A stretch of DNA of 64,000 nucleotides from NCBI RefSeq assembly GCF_017591425.1, contig NW_024466607.1:18732501-18796500 (forward strand). The letters are read 5' to 3'. The notes under the pieces were generated by a model that had not been told where the DNA came from, made no database searches, and worked only from the letters and a program-made list of their open reading frames with translations. Positions 57,525 through 64,000 of the stretch are shown here, in pieces (positions within the stretch are counted from its first letter, which is position 1; the number at the start of each line of letters is the position of its first letter). Source of the DNA: Ochotona curzoniae (lineage: Eukaryota > Chordata > Mammalia > Lagomorpha > Ochotonidae). The position numbers and the translations under genes were made by a program.

Positions 57525-57765
57525 AAGGGGCAACATTGTGGCCCTTCTGGGTAAGGCTACAGAATGCAATGCCAGCATCTCATGGGGTGCCTGCTGCTCT
57601 ATTTCCTATTCAGCTGCCTGGTAATGCCCCGGGAGGCCTGGAAGAAGCTCCTGGCTCCTGATCCTGGTCCAGCCCTGACTTTTGCAGCATCTGGAAAGTA
57701 AGACATCAGATGCGAGATCTCTCTATATTTTCCTCCATATGCAACTTTGAGTTTCAAATATCAAT
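57525..57765 (+). repeat. old lagomorph C-SINE
   Basis: GGGGCAACATTGTGGCCCTT, GGCCTGGAAGAAGCTCCTGG, and a decayed tail GAGTTTCAAATATCAATA. Confidence 0.72.
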
Positions 57766-57769
57766 ATAT

Positions 57770-58580
57770 TAAATGTCCCGTGTCATGTCTCTTCCTTTGT
57801 GTTATCCTCGAGTGTTACAACATACCAACTCCACTCCCTTTAATGAGCCAAACAGCCTCATTCTTAATAGCTTTCTTAATGCTTCCTCTTATAATGAATG
57901 ATTATATAACATTGGACTTCCACATGCATGTCTTCAAGGTGATTTACTGGGAAGATATTTTCTCCATGGTGGAGAACTAAGTGACTCTTGGGCTACATTA
58001 TGGTTCCTTCCTCTGTTCACAAAGAAAGATCAAGCCCTGGATTCCTTCTTGTGTATCCAGTCATGGTTGGCTGCTCACACACAGAAACTGTGGGTGCCTT
58101 TAGCGAGTGGCTGCTCTGGCCTGCTGCTGTAAGCAGGGCTATGTGTGTGCTGCCTGGGACAGATAGCACCTGTAAATTGCAATCACAGTGGAGCACGATG
58201 GGAGAAGTAAACAGTTCTGAAACTGTGCTATGAATTGTCATCCAGTGATGATTCTGTTTTATTATGGAGGTTAAATTACAGCAATCACCGGTGCACAGAG
58301 GCGCTGCAGCCAGAAAACATTTGGGAACAATGTTTTTCTCCTATGGCATGGGTGAGGGGCATGCAGGCATAAAACACCATTACTTGTGGACTGTGAGCCA
58401 GAAAGGAAAAGGTGAGAGGCAGGCAGAGACATTTTCTTTTATGAACCAGGCAGGTTCTGAACATGTTGCTGTTGCCACAGAAAAGATAATGCATTTGGCT
58501 TTAGACGACCTCCAGAGAGAGAGAGAGAGAAACAGGTTCCCCAGGATGCAATCTCAGTAACGGCTGCTGGATTCTTTGTC
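57770..58580. other. unique intronic DNA, no gene
   Basis: A short GA run lies at 58515-58530. No exon. Confidence 0.45.
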
Positions 58581-58584
58581 AAAG

Positions 58585-58805
58585 AAGGTGGGATTTTTGG
58601 GTCCCCTGGGTTCAGGTTCAAGTCTGGGCTTTGCATCTTGACAGTTGTGTGATTAACAGAAGGTTATTTCTCTCTCAGAGCCCCAGGAATGCCTGCTGTG
58701 CAATGGGGGTGATGACAGCCCCCTACTCACAGGGGTCCACGGAGTAAGGGAATTATGAGCTGCGTCCTAGTTCTTGACCTGCACTGGGTGCTCATTGTTG
58801 TCCTG
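58585..58805 (+). repeat. MIR SINE
   Basis: CTGGGTTCAGGTTCAAGTCT, TTGTGTGATTAACAGAAGGT, GCTGTGCAATGGGGGTGATG, and a 3' end TGCACTGGGTGCTCATTGTT. Confidence 0.65.
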
Positions 58806-58984
58806 TTCAGCAGGACAGGACAGCTGTGAGCATCTTCACCCCCAGTATCCCAGCATCCCTGTAGCCATGCTGTTTGCATTAGTTTTGCGCATTTTTTAGA
58901 ATTTGTACATAGCAGCAACTGGTTTTAGCTCAGGAAATTCGATTTGGTCTTGAAGAGAGGATCTTGCTCTTCATGATGCTATTG

Positions 58985-59230
58985 CATTTACAGTGGACTC
59001 AAGGTCAGTGCGCTATCCCAGTTCCTCCTGCCTTCTCCCAGACCCTTACCTGCTGAGTTCACACCTGGCCCTTGCTCTGGTTCTGGAATGTGCAAGCCTG
59101 CCCTCTCTTTGGTGTCCTGGCGTAGAATGTTCTCCCTTGGTGGAACCCTCAGGCTTCACCTTGGGTTTCTCTTCTTGAATTAGCCTTCTTTGGTCATCTT
59201 GCTTAGGATAGAATCCCCTCACAACCCACC
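58985..59230 (+). repeat. L2 LINE fragment
   Basis: ACACCTGGCCCTTGCTCTGG, TAGAATGTTCTCCCTTGGTG and TCTTCTTGAATTAGCCTTCT follow the conserved L2 3' region. Confidence 0.5.
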
Positions 59231-59420
59231 CCAAAATATCACTTTCATGTCTGCAGTCAGCCCACACTTCCACCTTTGCCATGCCAGTTTCTCTCCTGTG
59301 GCGTCGTGTCTGCCGTTTCCTCATGGAACTCATCGGTAGCTAAAACCACCTTTTAGTGCTCTGACTTTTGTTTTCCTGTTCCACTAGAGTTTGATCCCCA
59401 TGAGGGGAATTGTGTATCTT

Positions 59421-59517
59421 TTTTTTTTTTAAGATTTGCTTTGCTTATTTGAATCTCAGAGTTATAGACAGGGAGGGGGAGGGAGAGAGGAAGGGAGGGA
59501 GAAAAAGAGAAACAGAA

Positions 59518-59568
<51 letters not shown>

Positions 59569-59833
59569 AGGAATCTTCCTCTGTTGCTTCACTCTCCAAA
59601 TGGCTGTAACAGCTGGGGCCAGACCAGGCTGTAGCAGGAGGTAGGAATTTCTTCTGGTTCTGCCAAATGAATGTAGGTGATCAAGTACTTGGGCTATCTT
59701 TTGCTTTCCCAGGTGCATCAGTGGGGAGCTGGATGGAAAGTGGAACAGCCAGAATTTGAGCTTGACACCTGTTTGGGATACTGATGCTGTAGGTAGCAGC
59801 TTAACTTTCTGCTCCATAGTATCAACCCTACAC
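59421..59833 (-). repeat. lagomorph C-SINE with expanded GA tract
   Basis: TTAAGATTTGCTTTGCTTAT, a GA-rich block to about 59570, then CACTCTCCAAATGGCTGTAA and a head ending GCTCCATAGTATCAACCC. TGTGTATCTT and TGTGTGTCTT at its edges look like a target duplication. Confidence 0.82.
59521..59569. repeat. (GA)n microsatellite inside a SINE
   Basis: About 24 units with one GC interruption. Confidence 0.92.
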
Positions 59834-59934
59834 TGTGTGTCTTACCCACTTTGGGCAACTTCTGCTGTTACGGACACACAGGAATGTGTCACGGAATGCA
59901 CAAGTGATCAAGTGTTTATTGGATATGCCCAGTT

Positions 59935-60260
59935 CTGATCAGAATATTTTACTTGCAAAAATATTGGAAACTTGAGTAATTTAAATATCTTCTCATTAAT
60001 TAATAGCCTTTAAAGTATTAAAGCAACTAACAGTGTTCTATGGGAGTTGTAAAGTGCACTCCAGTGATTAAAATTAAAACCACTAATGACACTGCCAGCA
60101 CCTGTTAATTACAGGGTGGAAATCAATATGAGATTTAATTGTCAAACCCTAATTTCCTTGTGGCTTTAAAGAGTGTAATTTGCGATGACCTGTAAATATT
60201 TATTGAATGATTAATTATAAATTTTGCATGCATTTAAAATTACATCAAAGGGTTGTTTTT
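59935..60260. other. repeat-free AT-rich block, candidate conserved non-coding element
   Basis: Dense homeodomain-type motifs (CATTAATTAATAGCC, GATTAATTATAAATTTTGCA) and no transposon signature across more than 300 bp. Confidence 0.35.
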
Positions 60261-60264
60261 TGAA

Positions 60265-61045
60265 GGAAGATTTCTCCCAAGTGGATGAGTCAGGATGTTT
60301 ATCTCGCTTTCAGGGTGGCACATGAAAATATTCAACTATTCAGAAAACTTGGGAAAAACTCTTTTTATCATAAACACCTATGTACCCAGCACTCATTTCT
60401 ATCATTGATATTAAATGCATTCACGTTGTCACCCATCTGTCCGTCTGTCTGTCCCTTGAGCCATCGTTTCTGTTTCTCTTGCTTGATGCATTTCAAAGCA
60501 AAGAACAGATATGTAGAGAATACTTTTTTAAAAAATAATCTATTTGTTCTTGAGGGAAAAAAAAGATGATGGTCAAAAACTGGTTGGTCTAGAAATCCAA
60601 TACATTTGAAAAGAAAGAAGTATAAAATAAGACCAGAAGCATACTTCAAGATTTTTGAAGAGTAGAAGGGCGCTTGGATGTTTTCCTGCTGAGTCTGTCG
60701 TCTTCTGGCTGCAGCTTATTGATCCATTCTTCAGGTGAAGGACTCTTCAGTTGTGTATAGAGTGGGTGGATAAGTGGGCTTACCCTAACTGAAGTGAGTT
60801 ATGCTTTTTCAGACAGTTGATGCTGGTGCCTGCACCCTGCACCCACCTGCATACACCACAGGCGGTATTCACATTTGATCTTCCAAGGAGATCTGTCCTT
60901 TTCTGACTACCCTTTCTGGCCACGTCCACTAGGTGCAGACGGGGCAGGTCTCAGGCGTGGACATGAAGCATGGTGTAGTCAGGACACCTTGCCCCTTTCC
61001 ACAGCGAGCACCTTAATGGCTCATTCTTGAGCTGCTCTGGTCTCT
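60265..61045. other. unique intronic DNA, no gene
   Basis: A short GTCT-rich patch lies at 60438-60455. Nothing else. Confidence 0.45.
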
Positions 61046-61049
61046 TGCC

Positions 61050-61290
61050 TGAGCTGACCACAATTGTTCTTTACTCACTGTTGTCCACATTCATCCCTTT
61101 GAACCTTTGTACCTGCTGCTTCCTGTCTGCTTTTCCTGCCCAGAGGCACAATTCCTTGCACTGTGCTTCATTCTAGTTTCTGTTCAAATATCAGTTTTCA
61201 GTTAGACTTTTCATGGAGAGAAACACCTTTGGATTGTCTGCCATATGAGCTAACACATTCCCCATGCCATGTGGCATCTTTGAATTAGGT
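61050..61290 (+). repeat. L2 LINE fragment
   Basis: CCTTTGAACCTTTGTACCTG, CTGCTTTTCCTGCCCAGAGG, and TTCAAATATCAGTTTTCAGT follow L2 3' order. Confidence 0.5.
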
Positions 61291-61294
61291 GTTC

Positions 61295-61870
61295 ACACCG
61301 TACTGTTCTAGATATCCCCAGGAGAGACTTCTCTTGTTCTAGCTGCTTCTAGGTTTTTCCTCTTAGTTCTCCAAGTTGCCAAGAGCCCAGATTTCACTGC
61401 TGGTAGTGATAGGGAAGCCTGCCTGATGAGCGGTAGGGTTCATCTGTTCGCAACCCGGCAGCATGGAGACTCATCCTGAGGTTATGCCTGGAGATGGTGA
61501 GACTCAGAGAAAAATTCAGAGTCACCCCAGCATTGTGTGACCAGGGGTGCATGGGAAAGAGGTGTCAGGAAGATGAGGACACGCGGCTGCAAGTACCTGC
61601 CTGAGAACAGGAGTTTGGCAGTGGCGCCGGTGACTTGATTCGCTTCTCCAGCACTCGCAGCCCTGGGAGGCTGCCCAGGTTGGATAGTGATCAGCACCAG
61701 GAAATGAAAGCCTTCGCTCTCATCGATCTACTTTCCTTGTGTTAGATAAAAAATCAGCACACACTTCCACAGTGTGTGTTCCCTCTGACCTTCAAGCTAA
61801 AGTGTGGTGTTTTTGTATTGTTGGTGTTTTTTTTCTTTTTTCAACTCTAAATGCCTAGCTTAGTCAATAA
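61295..61870. other. unique intronic DNA, no gene
   Basis: Nothing recognised. Confidence 0.45.
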
Positions 61871-61874
61871 TAAG

Positions 61875-62120
61875 TCAATATTTATTGAACTAATAGCATA
61901 ATTGATGACATTGTTAAGTGTTTCCAGTGGCTAGGTATGATTGTAATCCTGTTACACGTATACCCATATTTAATCTCTACAACAACATTAAGGGGGTAGA
62001 GCTTACTGTGTCTCCAGCTTGTAGAAGAGAAAACTGACTTACAAGGCTATTCAGTTACATGCCAAGGATCACACAGCTGGCATGTGGGTCAACTTGGACT
62101 TGGGCCCATCAGTATCTATG
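61875..62120 (-). repeat. MIR SINE
   Basis: CAATATTTATTGAACTAATA, ACCCATATTTAATCTCTACA, GGATCACACAGCTGGCATGT, in reversed MIR order. Confidence 0.7.
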
Positions 62121-62124
62121 CAGC

Positions 62125-63360
62125 TTTTATTTTAATAATACATACGATCAACATAGAAGGAGTATAACATTACTGTGTCACCTAACCGTTCAGTGAGAAT
62201 GCTTACAGTGGAACCTCACAGGGTTTTCTCTGCCTGGCCGTTGGCTGAACCATGCTTATGTATAAATTATAGGATTAGAAGATGGGCGAACTAGTTCTGG
62301 GCTCACAGACACTTCTAGTCTTGAGTGAGTGATGCCAATGGACACACGAAGCTGACCTATGTGCGACTGAATATGACTGCAGACACGTCCAATCCTGCTG
62401 CCAGGCATGAGAGGTGGAGGATGATGCTGATCTGGGAGTCAGGAGAGGCTCTGAGGAGAGTTGGTGGGGGTGCTGCCTGGGAAGGTCCTGAGAGTAGAGG
62501 TGGAGAACGGGGTGTGGGTGATTCAGGGAACAGTGTGACTGGTAACTTGGGGACAGGATGTCTTCCTGTATGAAGCTGAATCATCAGAAATTGGAACTTC
62601 GTGTTCATTCCAAACCTGTAAATTAAATGACAAATCACGGGTAAGTGCAGCACTGAGCAAATGGCTGGCCAGGGTGAACTTTGGAAACATGGCTTATTTC
62701 CCGGGCATCCATAAAGACCTCGACTAAGGTGGCTGATAGGTATTGATTTGAGGTGACATGTGTAGGTGGGTGACGTGCTGTGGACAGACCTAGATGGGTA
62801 TTTATATGAGCCAGATGGGACCAGAGCCACCCAGACCAGCCATTCTCTGCTGTAGGGCCTTAGCAGGCAGCCTTCTTTGAGCAGGGAGCACAAAGGGTCC
62901 AGCAACTAGGGGAAGCCCCTTGTGTGGTTGCAGAGCCCGCCTGTCTGGGTCAAGCCCCGTGTTTCCCGTCTCAGATCCTCCTCAAGTGAAACAGGTTACC
63001 ATTGCTGGCTGCTCAGGGTTGTGCCTCCTGGAGGACAGGGAGAAGCTGAAACACACTGGTAGAGTTAAGTCCTTCCAGACCATCAGCAGGTTGAGGACTC
63101 CTGGAAGAGATTGTTCAAGCAGATTTCCAGGCTCTACCTTAGAGAGTGGATTCTGTAAACCTGAAGTGGGGAAAGACCGCTAGAATTTGAACCTTCCCTC
63201 CTTGTCCCAGAGGCCATGGAGTCTCATTGTGAAAAGACGTGACCCTGAGTCATCATTTCTAGAGAATACAGAGAACGCTCTTTAAGGGTGCAGGGAGACA
63301 ATACTGGAATATTTCCATCAAAGTAGTGATTTTGGTGTGCGTTCTCATTGCATATAATAG
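62125..63360. other. unique intronic DNA, no gene
   Basis: The 182-residue reverse frame at 62357-62905 has no recognised domain. Confidence 0.4.
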
Positions 63361-63364
63361 AGTA

Positions 63365-63637
63365 TTTGGGAGATGGAGAGAAATATCTTCTATATGCATG
63401 TCACTCCCCAAATGGCCACATCAGCTACAGCTGAGCTGATCCAAACCCAGAAGCTTCTTCCAGGTCTGCCACGTAGGCACAGGAGCCCACGGATTCAGGC
63501 CATCTTTTGCTGCCTTCCCGGCTAAAGACAGAGTTGGATCAGAAGTGGAGCAGCTGAGATACAGACCAGCATTCATGTGGGATACCAGTGCTGGAGGATG
63601 GAGAATTATCATATTGAGCTGTAGTGCCAGCCCTACC
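63365..63637 (-). repeat. old lagomorph C-SINE
   Basis: CACTCCCCAAATGGCCACAT, CAGAAGTGGAGCAGCTGAGA, and a head ending GAGCTGTAGTGCCAGCCC. Confidence 0.78.
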
Positions 63638-63654
63638 TAGTTTTGTTTTTCCCC

Positions 63655-63770
63655 CTCCCCAGAAACTTGAAGATCTAATGCGTGCAAGGATTTCACATTT
63701 TTTGACAGGAAAATCAACTTGTTTTTCAATTCCATTTTCCAAGACCTTTTGCAGCTTCCTTGCTTCATGT
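63655..63770 (+). mobile_element. mariner-like MITE, copy E (right part)
   Basis: GTGCAAGGATTTCACATTTT, TTTTCAATTCCATTTTCCAA and GACCTTTTGCAGCTTCC follow the family's right half. The left part is absent or lost beside the SINE. Confidence 0.55.
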
Positions 63771-63774
63771 ATCA

Positions 63775-64000
63775 TTCACTATTAGCAACCAATAAGTGTT
63801 ACTATTAAGGGGGATGGATTGCCTCTCTCTCCCCTCTCCCACGGCTGCTCTGTGAACACCCTGGAGTCACAGCAGAGAGTGCTCCATTACTTGGTATCTG
63901 GGCCTCTGGTTTGATGACAAGCTCTCAGAACGGGAACACTTGTCCATTGTCTTTATGCAGTTCCAGGTCTCTGTCCCACCACAGTACCTGGTCCCCATAA
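63775..64000. other. unique intronic DNA to the window edge
   Basis: Nothing recognised. Confidence 0.5.

Larger units (their letters stand above)
43656..64000 (+). other. CACNA2D3: CACNA2D3 intron downstream of the exon (5' portion)
   Basis: The intron begins with GTGAGT at 43656 and continues to the window edge without another recognisable exon. The next expected coding segment, which should begin RLVEAAEEAH-like, was not found. The stretch holds SINEs, MIR/L2 fragments and several repeat-free AT-rich blocks. Confidence 0.85.

Noticed and set aside
62357..62905. 182-residue reverse frame
   Set aside because: Low-complexity, proline- and serine-rich translation with no recognised domain or exon structure.

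Overview
The window is non-coding, repeat-rich mammalian DNA. I can defend only one coding exon in 64 kb, and there is no bacterial or viral gene layout. The most abundant repeat is a tRNA-headed SINE of about 320 bp that ends in an AATAAATAAATCTTT-type tail. This is the lagomorph C-SINE family. The head variant seen in the young copies (TAGCCTAGTGGCTAAAG, then GGTTCTAATCC) points to pika (Ochotona) rather than rabbit. The family assignment is firm; the genus is an inference from memory of the repeat.

The single exon (43539-43655, + strand, 117 bp) encodes 39 residues that I recognise as the N-terminal part of CACNA2D3, the alpha-2/delta-3 auxiliary subunit of voltage-gated calcium channels. 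It has a canonical acceptor and donor. The window is therefore read as two large CACNA2D3 introns flanking what is probably coding exon 3: intron from 1 to 43538, and the next intron from 43656 to 64000.

Layout: 1-8 kb holds old repeats (MIR, a Tigger/MER2-like DNA transposon) and several SINEs. 8-12 kb has two ERVL-MaLR LTRs (MST-like and MLT1-like) among SINEs. 12-20 kb has diverged SINEs, mariner-like MITE pieces and a SINE-in-SINE nest. 20-23 kb has a MER5 element and a probable lineage-specific LTR inserted into an older SINE. 23.8-26.6 kb carries the three youngest SINEs, two in direct and one in inverted orientation. 27-40 kb is mostly unique with scattered MIRs and a head-only SINE fragment. 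42-42.7 kb looks like an L1 3' end. 43.5 kb is the exon. 45-64 kb mixes SINEs, MIR/L2 fragments and several repeat-free AT-rich blocks that are candidates for conserved non-coding elements.

All repeat identifications are by eye, without alignment software. Most boundaries are good to about 5-30 bp unless a target-site duplication is given. I found no new protein-coding system. The most interesting material is the transposon archaeology and the candidate regulatory blocks in the CACNA2D3 introns.
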